DNA from: Corticium candelabrum
Taxonomy: Eukaryota > Porifera > Homoscleromorpha > Homosclerophorida > Plakinidae
NCBI RefSeq assembly: GCF_963422355.1
Contig: NC_085091.1
Coordinates: forward strand, 8,451,842-8,515,841
Length of the DNA stretch: 64,000 bases
Direction of reading: 5' to 3'
The translations under genes were made by a program, and so were the position numbers. A model generated the notes under the pieces. That model searched no databases. It saw only the letters and a program-made list of their open reading frames with translations, and was not told the DNA's origin. This document shows, piece after piece, positions 10,802 through 23,918 of the stretch; within the stretch, counting starts at the first letter, position 1; every line of letters begins with the position of its first letter.

Positions 10802-13678
10802 CACCGGCGTAGGAAGCGGAGGGGCAGCCCCCCAGCTCAGAACGACCATAACTTCTTCGATTGGACTGTAATAATGAAGTTTGGAAGTGTTTTCGGAACA
10901 TGAAAATGAACAAAGGTCTGGGAAATCGAGGTTGACAGGAAAATATCCGGGTATGCATGCCATAATCCGGGAGTACTTTAGAGCTCCAGACTCATAGTGG
11001 TATGGCGCTTCAGCAAAGACGAATACAGGCTTTTTTACCAGTGACACTCATCACACTGATGATCGTTCACCGCAGTCAGTGTCAAGAGCTACAGCACAAC
11101 CGACGGCTGGGCCAGTTTTGCACTTGCCAGACTCAGATGGAGTTGGAACGCCAACTAGTTGCAGTTCTTGCAGCTGCTTGTGCTGCAGTGGTAACTTTGA
11201 CGCTGCTAATCAGCCAAGTGACCTAGATAGTTCCAAGAGTTGCCACGGAAAGCAGTCGTACTCCAGATCAATTCAATCTAGCTGGTATTTGAAGCACCCA
11301 TGGATCAGTGTGTGTACAGGTGCAGTGGCTTACAAGGTCTGTTGCCATGTTTGTTGTAAAGCAAAAGCTTTAGGCTTGCTTACGCTTTCTAAGAGCTACA
11401 ATGCTACGTTCGTGGAGGGCGGTTTTAGCTACTGGAAGAAGGCACTCCAGAGGTTTGGTCAGCATGAAGGAAGCGAAATGCACCAAGAGGCAATGGCCAA
11501 GCTTGCTGCTAAGTTTAGTGCAGTAGATGTCAGGTCGCAGCTTAGCAAACAGCATGAAGCAGAAATGAAAAATCATCGTGCTATGTTTATGAAGCTGTTG
11601 GAGTGCGTTAGATATTTGGCAAGACAAGGCTGACTGTTACATGGTCACCATGAAGACAGCCTCACGTTTGACGGAAACCTGCTGCAGCTGCTGCTGTTGC
11701 AAGCTAAAGATGATGCTCATGTGGGATCATGGCTAAAGAAGCGAGACTATCTCTCTTCTGAAATTATCAATGAGATTATTTCGCTGTGTGGACAGAAGCT
11801 TCTGCGACAGCTGCTGCAAGAGATCAGTGAAGCAAACATTTTTGCCCTGATTGTTGATGAGGCTACCGACGTCTCGCACAATGAGCAAATGTGCATTGCC
11901 ATTCGTTGGGTTGATTCCAGCTACACTATCCATGAAGATGCTATAGGCTTAATCCAGCTTCCAGACACCAAATCTGTGACATTATTTAGCACCATTAAAG
12001 ATATGCTGATATGGTGTTCCTTGCCACTTTCTAACTGCATAGGTCAATCATACGATGGAGCTGCCAACATGAGTGGTGTTCGGAATGGTGTACAGGCTCT
12101 TCTGAAGAAAGAGGCAGACAGTCACTGTCTGTATGTCCACTGCTTTGCCCACAGCCTGAATTTGTGCATAAAAGATGTCACTCAGAAGTGCGAACTGCTA
12201 CGCAATTGCATGGACTTTATTTTCCAGCTAGTGCAACTTATCAGGTTTTCCCCTAAGAGACTTAATCTTTTTGAGAGCGTGCGCAAGGACATTTCGGTGT
12301 CAGAAGGTGAGTCAGGTCTGTCTCCATCACTGAGACCACTTTGCCCTACACGATGGACTGTTCGCCATTCTGCCATTTCAAGTATCCTGAAGAATTATAA
12401 GATGCTCATGACAACACTCGAGATTGTTCGACAAGGTCATGATGAGTATGCTGCTAAAGGAAGTGGATTGCTGGCAAAGATGGAATCATTTGAGACTTTC
12501 TTTAGCTTGAAGCTTGCTTACAGGGTCTTCTCTGCAGCTGAACAGTTTTCCATAAACCTTCAGGCTAAAGACACAACTGTTTCCGAGGGAACCAGGGGAG
12601 CTGACTTATTGAGATCACATTACGTGTCCTTGCGGAGTTACACTGCCTTTACAGATTTCTATAAGGATGTTCTGGATTCTTCAGGAGGCCTGACTGACGA
12701 ACCTGTTCTACCCCGCTGCCGGAAGGTACCCAGGAGATATGATGAAGGGGGCGAGACGCATCGTTATGCATCTCCTGAACACAGGTATCGCCACGCCTAT
12801 TTTGAAGTACTGGACTATGCGATTGGTGAAATAGTGAGACGTTTTGATCAATCTGATCTTCCTATTGTTCGTGAGGTGGAGTTTCTGCTAATTGATGCAG
12901 CCAACGGCAAAGATATACCAGAAATCCCAGAGGCAGTTGCCAAATATTTTCAGGGGACTCTAGACCTAGCGTGTCTAAAGATCCAACTAAAGATGTTACC
13001 AGATGTGATCACGAATGCATTTGCTGGTTCTGCTATCCGTGTGAAGAAGGTAACGCATGTCCGGACCATTGTTGACACGCTCAACTAGAGTCAAATGTAC
13101 AAGGACATGCTCAATCAGGTAGACAAACTGGTTCGATCATTTGACATTCCCAGTTACTAGTGCCACTGCTGAGAGGGCGTTCTCTTCTCTGCACCACATA
13201 AAAACGTTTCTGAGGAGCACAATGTCACAGCAGCATCTAAACAACTTGTTCTTGTCGTATGTTCATAAAGCAAGAACAAATGCCCTTGATCTTTCATCTG
13301 CGGCCAAGGACTTCGTATATGCAAACAGTCGTCGATCTAACTATTTTGGGAAATTTTAGAGCTTTTGAAGTTGTGTCATGCTGACGTATGCAGATTGATT
13401 AGAGCATCATAGATACAGTTCTCATTTAGTGAATGGAGTTGCTGCAGACGCTAACAGTCATTTAAGTAAACAAGCGTCTTCTATTAGTGTTGCTATGTCT
13501 GTTAGGTATGGCGAATGATACAGGTAAAGAGGGCCGGCCTCTGGATCCACCAGATGTAATGTTGAATTCTTAGTTTCAACGAGAACTTTGCCTATTGGCG
13601 GTACTATATACGTGTCCTTACCCTTAAGTGTACTTGGCTCAGCCCCCCCCTGCTCGAAAACATCTTCCTACACCACTG
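10802..13678 (+). mobile_element. hAT-superfamily DNA transposon, decayed
   Basis: The 15-bp ends CACCGGCGTAGGAAG (10802-10816) and the reverse complement of CTTCCTACACCACTG (13664-13678) match at 12 of 15 positions. Just inside each end is a C/G-rich run (GGGGCAGCCCCCC on the left, CAGCCCCCCCC on the right). The interior encodes a hAT transposase. No clean 8-bp target duplication is visible: the flanks GTTCAATA and CAATCTGT share only CAAT. The copy is therefore old or the ends are slightly misplaced. Confidence 0.85.
11079..13359 (+). pseudogene. hAT transposase pseudogene (TTF-zinc-finger/DUF4371/dimerisation type)
   Basis: Cut-and-paste transposase of the ZMYM-like hAT group. Domains in order: TTF-type zinc finger (HPWISVC then KVCCHVCCKAKA, 11290-11370), a catalytic RNase-H-like core with IVDEATDVS near 11850 and SYDGAANMSG near 12050, HCFAHSLNLC near 12140, and the C-terminal hAT dimerisation block TSATAERAFSSLHHIKT near 13155. 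All three expected acidic residues (D, D, E) can be pointed to. The frame is broken by an in-frame TGA at 11631-11633, a TAG at 13086-13088 and a frameshift near 13135. The copy is dead as it stands. It is on the opposite strand to the TPR and ECH1 genes on either side. Confidence 0.9.
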
Positions 13679-14364
13679 CAATCTGTTTCTTGTCATTAGT
13701 ATTGTTAGCTATGATGTGGCCTTACTCATCTCTCAAATGATGTTATAACGTTATAAGCATAGCAGGTAATATTTGTCTTAATGAGTAAACAAAACTTCTG
13801 CAATCCAACCACAAAGTGTACTAATTAATGATTGACAAGCACAGTGAGTGACTGTATATGCATTTGCGTTTATTACATCATCAAATTTCTTAGAAACAGT
13901 TTGCGAAGCAGTGCAATATCAGCAGCAGCAGCTAGACTACTACTACACTACAGGAAAGAAGTGTCAGCTAGTCGTAGTACTTTGAAAACCTAAAATTCTT
14001 ATTTTAATTTATAGTCAACTACTTGTACCTATAAACAATGTGTTGTAGAGCATAAAGCTGTATGAAACACATTTGCAAAGACTACTGTATACTATAGCTG
14101 CATTTTTGATTGCAGACAAAAAAACGAAAACGTTTGGAGCCAACTCAAAAGTAACAGTTTTGTGATGTGCATAGTCACCATATACTCAGCAAAAGTTCAC
14201 TTCTCTTCTAATTCTAGAGGCCATATACGTCTACATCTAAAATGCAGCACCATCACATCCCACAAAGTCCAATGCAATGAACAAACAAACAATTCTACCA
14301 TTAACAATTCAAACACTCATCTGGATGTATAAACTTTGTGTCCAAACCAGACGGCATCTCTCAA
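13679..14364. other. Intergenic between hAT copy and ECH1 stop
   Basis: AT-rich sequence with no open frame of note. Part of it should be the ECH1 3' UTR, since ECH1 is transcribed leftwards from 14365. Nothing else is recognisable. Confidence 0.5.
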
Positions 14365-15741
14365 TTACAGCTTAGAAAACGTTGGCTTCGTTTTAGTTAG
14401 AAAAGCTTGACCAGCTTTCAAAGTATCTTCAGATTGAATAGCAAACGAATTCCAAACACTCTGCAACAACAACAGTCCTCCTTGTAGTCGGAATGGAACA
14501 AAATTTCACTACAGCATATATATATACCGCATAGTCTAAACTCTCTGCAACAGTGTGGTCCCTAGAAAAAACAATATTAACTTTGGTTCCTTGAACAGCA
14601 ACCGGGCTCTTGGATGCAATGTCAGCGGCCATTTGAAGAGCAGCATCAACACATGTTTGACGATCAGCCAGCACTCGACTTATAACAGAATATAAAACAT
14701 TTAATACACATTCACTTCATTCAAAGCTGAATTCTGACCTCACCAGACCAAAACCACGTGCCTCATCTGAATGAAATACCCTAGCTGTATACGCTAGTTC
14801 TCTCACCAAGCTACATACAACAGAATGTATACATACACATGTGCATGCATGCTCACACTCACACTCACACTCACACACACTCACACTCACACTCACACAC
14901 ACTCACACCCCTCCCCCACACACCATCCATTCATCCATCCCTTTGCTGTTTGTGCTCCATGATTACCATGAGGGTACAGGAGATGCTGGCTAAACACATC
15001 AAGTCTACACTGCTCGAGGTCTGTCTCGACAAAAACGCTGGTGATTATAAAGACCTTATTGTTTCTAAGTCTGATGACCAAACTGACATGGAATACTTGA
15101 GGCAGAAGAATGACAACATTGGTGACTAATCAAGCCTGCCCTGTTAAATGCCTGAAATGAACAGCCAGGGTGGTTACAGTGCAGGAGACTCTCAGTTTTT
15201 ACGAGTTGCTGTTCACGCCGTCGTTTTCTGTCATCTCTGAGGCTATTCTCTTCGATTTCTGATTTCTTGTTAAAATGCTCTGCACTACGTTTGATAATGG
15301 AGCGCCAAGAGTTGCGCTTTCAGCTTTCTCCCTCCAGGACTCTAACAAGTTACACTGTTTGAGGTCACTAGATACAACATCATTCCAACAATGTTTCTGT
15401 CCACCAACATCATTCTTGCAACCAACAGGAGCAAACACAAGAAGCTGCTTGGGTAAGCAATCATTGGACATCCTTGAGAGATGTCCAAGAAAACGAAGAC
15501 GACGTTGTAAGAGAATCGATGAGATCTCTTGCTGTTTAGCCATCTTGCGTATCGTAGTGTGACGCTTCTGCTCCCTGACCGAGATCCCCAATATAATTCA
15601 AAGAAACGAATCAAAAAGCACTCAAGTCGACGAACATGAGGCTCAAGGAGGATGGTGCACTCAAGACCATACAGCAAGGTCAAAAGACAAACCTTAGTGC
15701 TGGTCTTGATCTTACATTGATACTACAATATCCAAGACAGT

Positions 15742-15818
<77 letters not shown>

Positions 15819-18800
15819 GAAGTGACTAATCGTTTAACAAAACTTAGTTTAAAATTTTACAAAAACAGACAGCAACCATAATCCAGTTGCTCCACTGACC
15901 TGTCATTGCCTACTATTTTGGGTAACCTCTGCAGAGTGCCGACGTCAGCAAGAACTCCAATGTCTACTTCCTAGTAAATAAAGTGCATTACAAGCATACT
16001 GCATAAAAATGTAGCATTAACTTCTATACCTTGATCTGAAACCAAGCATCCTTACTGCATAATCGTATATCACAAGCAGAAATAAGATCAAGACCTGTAC
16101 CAAAACTATACAAGCATGTATATCATATTATGTTTCTTTAATGTCTTACATGCAAATCCCTGTCAAGAAAATGAAGAATAGTTACATAAAAATACCTTAT
16201 TCATTTAGGTGTCGCTGTTTTTAGATAAAGTATTTACACATGCCTCTACATTACAATAAAGAACCAGTATGAAAATCATACAAAAACCACTTCATCAGTG
16301 TAAAGTAGTTGTTTCATAAACACGTACATTTTGTAAATGTAGTTCTGAGTGCAGTTTTACAAAAAAATTCAGTAGTGAAGAGAAAAATGGCATTTACAGA
16401 CAGCAAATGAACCTAAACATGGTGTAGCAGAATCCTCTCTAAGACAACTTGCAATATATCTATACGGTATGTGTGGTTGGCATTTCAAACACAAGTATTG
16501 TTGTCTTGATCAACAAGCACATGCTACCCAAATAGTTAAAGCATGTGACAGTGTAATTCACCTTCCCTTTAGTGTGAAAACTAAGGCCGCAGCACAATCA
16601 GTACCAATTTACTGTTGTTTGAACAACACTAATGCTTAACAAGGCCAACAACAACAATTAGTACAATGAAACTTCTCAGTTTAATAGCAGCATCTCTTTG
16701 TTACAGAAAGATAGTCATGTGAATGTTGACATCTCAGTGTGCAATGATTACAATTCAAATGCATTTGCAATGTGTGGAGACGAAGCAATTAACCTCCATA
16801 CCTCCTCCAATGCATGCTGAGTGAACAGCAGCAATAACTGGTTTAGGACACTAAATAATTAACATAAAGTGCTATACAATGTTAGAGAAATTGCCATTAA
16901 AACTGACTTTTTCTACAGCATTGAAAGATTCCTGCATATCAGATATCAGCTTTCTAATCCGAAAACCTTTCCTTCCTGTATCCTCAATTTCATTAGAAAA
17001 CAGCAGAGATTGGAAATCTATTAAATCTAGCCCTATGTAGCAAATTCAAGCTGAAAACAGATAAATCTGCTAGTAGTTGGAAATAAAGTCAATACAGACC
17101 TGCTGTAAAGTGCTTCCCAGCTCCTGTTAGAACAACAGCCCTACAATCCTTGTCATTAGCCAATGAGGTGAAGCACTGATTCATTTCTCTAAAATTAAAT
17201 CAACTCATATAACTGACCAAGCAAACAAACAAACAAACATGCAAACAAACAAGAAATCCCACATTACTGCTACAAAGTAAACGTAAAACAAAAATTCAAG
17301 TTAGGAAAGTTAATACGGCAACTTATTTAGAAGTTTAATTTTTCATTAATTAATTAATTAACAAACTTGCTAAGAAAATGTTAATCATATAAATGCATTT
17401 CCATATACAACTTTAGTAATGTAATGTATTGTATTCTCTTTCATACTCTTGCAAACTACACTTCCCATGGCCATATATGCATGTTAAAAACTAACAAAAA
17501 ATTAATTAAAAACAAGAAAACACAGAAATAGTACAAATAGCAAGAATTTTCTGTTAGATGTTTGCATGCTATGATCAAGACTTGTTAATATCACAAAATG
17601 GTCAAAAGTACACTACCCGTATGTGGCATACAGTAACTTGCACAATACCAGACCAGTATGCATCATAATACCTCGTTTACACTGGGAACAGTTCCTTTGA
17701 ATATACATTCAGAGTTCATTGTATATACATCCATCCATCCATCCATCCATCCCCGGATGTTGAAATGGCACGGATTGTGCTAGGATCGCTGGTTGTCGGT
17801 TGACCTAGTCGGCTCGTTGTTATTCATTTTCATGATTAAATACCTCAAGACTATAGTTTCTAACAGGCCATCAACATGTCTCAACACAGCTTCTCCGCCG
17901 ACCAATCTCTGGTACCAACTCATGGTTGTCTATCTCATGCAATTGTACAGGTTGTGCATGGACCGGATCAAAGAACCGTTTTCTTGAGCATTTTAGACTG
18001 GTACATGACCCGGACGACTTTCCATCGCATCTCAAATTTGAATTACGGCTATCTCAATGTCCCGGATGCAGACACTGGTTTCAACGCCTGAATCAGCATC
18101 TCTCCAAATGCAAACCGTACCATGAGCTGAATAAACAACAGTTGACTTGTCAAATGCCATCTGTCAACAGAAACACCACGTCTCGATGGTATAACAACGG
18201 ATCTGGCAATAGCAACATAATATCCGGGATCTGTAGCCCTGTGAGATCACAAAGGCCATATGATAATGAAAGCACAATCTCTGGGAGATCTAGCCTTCCA
18301 AAATGTATCTCAAATGTCACGTCCCCGGGCAACAGAAATTCAACGTCTTGGATGTCCTGCCTAGGAACTCCCACCGCCGTGCGTTGTGAATCTCCTGTAC
18401 CGTCAACGAACAGCTCTCACACCTCTTTATTTCACTTACCACCATTTAAAAAGTGTGCCACAACAAGTTTCAAATGGAATGATTTAGATGGCTCGGAAGC
18501 ATGCAAGGAATTGTCCAGAATCTATGACGACGTTGTCTTTTGGAGAAAAAATCTGTTCCTTGTACCTTCAGGACGAGTTGGAAAAGATTTTGTTTCTGAA
18601 ATGTGTAATCTTTTACAAGCATATAGCAATGCAACAGCTATGGAAGTTATTGCACTGAAAGCTTTCGTTGTCTTGCAAGTCCTGTTGTTGCAAAAGCCGA
18701 GTGCAAAATCAAAGAGCAGGGATCACGTCCATCACCTCCAGCGTCGGCTGAACTTGTGGAAGGAAGGAAGATTTGATGAGTTGTTTAGGGAAGGAAAAGC

Positions 18801-21800
18801 TATACAGCAGCGCCTAGAGTCATCAAAGAAACCCCCTTCAAATCAACAGATTAAACGAATATTCAGTCGCCTAATGGTTCAAGGCAAGGTGAACGCTGCT
18901 CTTAGATATTTGTCAGACAATACCAATGGAGGAATCTTGGCAATGGATGAAATAGTGGAAGGGTCTGATGGTCAAACTGCCATGAATGTTCTCAAAGAAA
19001 AGCACCCAGCCTCGCAACCAACACCAAACTCGGCACTTCTTCAAGGACCAGTCAATGACATACCAGCAGTTATATTTGACCAGATTGATGGAGATGCCAT
19101 CAAACGAGCAGCTCTATGAACTCAAGGCTCCAGCGGTCCATCTGGAATGGACTCTAATGCTTGGCGTCGTCTTTGTTGTTCTTTTGGTTGTCAGTCGGCT
19201 GAGCTATGCAACTCCCTCGCTAGCCTTGCAAAAAGACTCTGCACAGAATTCGTTGACCCTCGTGGCTTACAGGCGTTTGTTGCATGTAGACTAATACCAC
19301 TCAATAAATGTCCTGGCTTAAGGCCAATTGAGATTGGTGAAACATTTAGAAGAAGAATTTCGAAATCTATTGCAGCAGTAGTGAAGGACGACATCTGCCA
19401 ATGTGCTGGTTCATTGCAAGTTTGTGCAGGGCAAGAAGATGGCTCTGAAGCTGCAATTCATGCCATGAGATCAATATTCCACGCTGATGAGTCTGACTGT
19501 GTGTTGCTTGTGGACGCAAAAAATGCATTCAACACACTCAATCGTAATGCGACCTTGCATAATTCTAGGATAATATGTCCTGCTCTCTCAACAATACTGA
19601 TTAACACCTACAGAGTGGCAATTAACATGTACGTTATCGGCGGAGAGATAATACAATCAGTGGAAGGAACAACTCAAGGAGACCCATTAGCTATGGCAAT
19701 GTATGCCATCGGAACTGTTCCTCTGATCTCTAGCCTTGCGGGAATCTGTAAACAAGTATGGTTTGCAGACGATGCGACTGGAGCAGGTACCATAAATGAA
19801 GTTTGGAAATGGTGGGACAAGCTGACTGAAGTAGGAGGGGATTTTGGTTATCAAACCAATGCGACCAAGTCATGGTTAATCGTGAAACCTGAGGCAAAGA
19901 AACAAGCTGAAGTGGTCTTTGCAAATTCTGGTGTTCATATAACAACTACAGGAAAGCGACATCTGGGTGCTGCCTTGGGTGATGACTGCTTTGTCGAGGA
20001 GTATATACGAGGAAAGGTAGATGAATGGGCTAAGCAAGTGTTAAACTTGACATTAATTGCAAAAACGCAACCACACGCTGCTTACTCAGCATTACACGTG
20101 GTTTGATAGGGAGATGGAACTTCCTGCTGTGTACAGTCAAAGAGATTTCACATCTAATGGCTCCATTGGAGAAGGTCGTCCGTCAACAATTCATTCCTGC
20201 TCTCACAGGTCAAACGGCTATCAGTGACGAAATGAGAAGCCTTCTAGCTCTACCTTGTAGACTTGGTGGTCTAAATGTTATTGACCCTACACAAATGACT
20301 GATTGGCATTATCAAACTTCAGAACGAATTACCGCCCCTCTTGCAGCTGAGATTGTAAATCAACAACCTTCCTACTCTGTAGACAAGAAAGCAATTCAAA
20401 AAACAAAAAAGCATCAAAGTCAGAGAAAGAAGCAGCCCATAAATCAACCTTGAACAAGTTGAAAAGTGACGCATCTCCCTCGCTAAGAAGAACCATAGAA
20501 CTGGCAGGAGAAAAGGAAGCATCGAGCTGGTTAACTGTCTTGCCGATCCAAAATCACGGATTTTATCTACCAAAGTGTGAATTTAGAGATGCCATTTGTT
20601 TAAGGTATGGATTGTCAATGAAGGGCGTTTCCTCAAAGTGCTCATGCGGGTCAACATTCAATGTTGACCATGCTATGATATGCCCCAAAGGAGGATTTCC
20701 AACTATCAGGCATAACGAAGTGAGGGACATCACTGCAGATTTGATTAGTGAAGTATGCTCGGATGTGGCCATCGAACCGAGGCTAAACCCCCTCTCAGGT
20801 GAATGCCTACACAATCGTACTGCCAACAGGGACGAAGAGGCACGGCTGGATGTTTCGGCAAGAGGTGTATGGCGTCGTGGTGAACGCGCATTTTTCAATA
20901 TTAGGGTGTTTTACCCCAACGCGCAAAGTTACCAGGAGATGACCTTACCGCAAATCTTTCGGAACCATGAACTTGAGAAGCAGAGAGCCTATGGCGAGAG
21001 AGTCAGAGAGGTTGAAGGAAGTAGCTTCACTCCATTGGTGTTGTCGTCAATTGGAGGCATGGGAAGAGAAGCAAACACTTTCTACAAACGGCTAGCCAGC
21101 CTGATCTCAGACAAACAGGACACTTCCTACAGTCAAACAATGGCACTAATACGATGCAGACTGAGTTTTTCTCTACTACGATCTGCAATTCTTTGTCTTT
21201 GTGTTAGAGGGACGAGGTCATTGAAGCGCCATCCAGTACATCTTGACTGTGTTGACAGCATCGTCAGTGAGGCTCGCCTCATTGTCTAAGAACTCTTTTA
21301 GAACTAGTATATTGCATTATTGGTACAAACTATTGGATTGTATTCGATGTTGACTGTTAGACAACTAGCCTGTAATAGAGCAGCCATATGTTGAAAATAT
21401 ATGTATAGAATCCATCCATCCATACATACATATCCATCCATCCATCCATTTTTAAGGAAGATTGACAGGCTTACCAACTCAAGGAGACCATACAATCACG
21501 GTCAAGACTGGGATGCCCAGTCTATTTGGGCTTCATAATTTTGACAGTTAGTAAATTATTATACGTATGGATTACGTTTGGTGACTGTAGCTGTCTACAT
21601 TCTAGTTTAGCATATCAGTGATTTCTGTATATTTGGCTGTTTAGTTATATCTGAAATATATCCATCCATCCATCCATCCATACATACATACATACATATA
21701 TCCATCCATACATACATATATACATACATATATACATACATCCATACATATATACATGCATGCCTACATACCGTATTTCTTCAAATAGTGGCCGCAGCCT

Positions 21801-23763
21801 CTTTTTAACAAGGTTACGGAACTGCGACCTCTATTTTTAAGTCTTTACTTCACACCATGACACGTTGGCACTTGGACACCATATTTGTTCTGTTGATGTA
21901 CGTAGACACTTATAAAGGTAATAACCACGGCAGTCTTAGATGTAATTGCCAACTATCATATCATCTACGATAAATACTTTGATAAACGAGTGCGCTTGGA
22001 TGAGCGGTATGGGTGTAAAGCTCACAAAGGCAAGGTGAGAATTATGGATGCTGTACAACTACAATAAATACTTTGATGAACGAGTGTGCTAGGATGAGAT
22101 TGACGTGGAAGCATAAAACATTTGATGTGGGTGTGGCCAGTAACTTCGCTGTTATTGCGGCCTCAATTCGAGGGCAGCCTGTATTTTTAACACGTCTGTT
22201 CAGATGCGGCCTATATTCGAGGGCGGCCTATATTCGAGGGCGGCCTTTAATCGAAGAATACAGTACATACATACATACTTACATACCAACATGGTTTATT
22301 CATCCCGAGGAGCGTGTCTGAGACCTCTGCCTACGTACAACTAGTGCGGCGCAAGATTAAAAGGTCACTAAACACTAAACTACACAGCAACAGACAGCAA
22401 GAGTCAAAACTAAAAAAAACAGAATTAAATCTTTTACTACTTTTACACAAATAGGTCTGAGTCCATCCAACAGTCTGAATTTCTTCGACACTAGATTGCA
22501 AACGATGTGCCAATGGAAATTCTGCACATCTTTCTGAACAGGAAGTTGATGAAGGCTTGCTGAATTTGAGGAACCGCAATATAGGTTCAAAGCTACTACA
22601 ATCTACCAGGCCTCTTGACCCGACTTGTAAGGTGTGAAGTTGAGCACTCCACCCAGCTTGCTTACAGGCAGATACCAAATTGCTGGATTTATTTTTCTTG
22701 TATTCGTACATCCATCCACTTCATAAATTTTTGGCGTAAGCGCATCTCTGTTCAGATTCAAAAGTGCAATTCAAGGGTCCTATTAAGGAAGATTGACAGG
22801 CTTACCAACTCAAGGAGACCATACAATCACGGTCAAGACTGGGATGCCCAGTCTATTTGGGCTTCATAATTTTGACAGTTAGTAAATTATTATACGTATG
22901 GATTACGTTTGGTGACTGTAGCTGTCTACATTCTAGTTTAGCATATCAGTGATTTCTGTATATTTGGCTGTTTAGTTATATCTGAAATATATCCATCCAT
23001 CCATCCATCCATACATACATACACACACACACATACATACATACATACATACATACATACATAAACACTCATGCGTCCAGTGTGCATATCATACAGATAC
23101 CTTATTCATTTACAGTTTAATATAACCTTATTATCATAATCACGCAACTTTACGGTGACGTCAGAAGTCCACTTTTATGGCATTTGACCCCCCCCCCCCG
23201 CACTGGCAAAGCAGCCTACGGGCCTGTCAGATGGCTCGATGTCTTTGAACTCCCAGACCTTTAGGAGGGAAAGACGTAAGTGATGCAATGCTGCTTGTTG
23301 TAACCGTCATGTGATCTATTACATAACTATATCTCAAGTGAAGGCTCTTCAACTATTACTATCTTCAACTATCATTTATTCAACGATACTCGTACTTCAA
23401 TTTCTTCAGTTTCGAAGAAATTTGTTTCTGATTTCTAGTGTAGCCAGCAGCCTCCATGTCTTTTTCAATCTTTTCATAAACTTTGTGCGTATGACTAGAC
23501 TCCGATTAAAAGCCGTTGGATCACATCTTCTCCCTACAATTCAATCAGTAATTTGAGCATCTGTGATTGCTCCATGCCACCATAATGATATCTGGGAGCC
23601 TACAAGAAGAAATGCACTTGCATCGATACTGTTCCGGGGTGCGGGAGAGTTTACACAGGGCACCTGGAACTATTCTGGGAAGGTTCCGGAAACTATTCTA
23701 GAACTCTCAGAACTGTTCGAGACTGACATTGTGTAGCCGCATGCACGCACGTACCTATGTATG

Positions 23764-23816
<53 letters not shown>

Positions 23817-23835
23817 ATGCACACACACACGCACT

Positions 23836-23918
<83 letters not shown>

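Noticed and set aside
13679-13686. 8-bp target duplication of the hAT copy
   Set aside because: The flanks GTTCAATA and CAATCTGT do not match beyond four bases, so I do not claim a duplication.
17926-17928. Start codon of the retrotransposon ORF
   Set aside because: The triplet at this position is TTG. The true start is not determined, so only the coding span is given.
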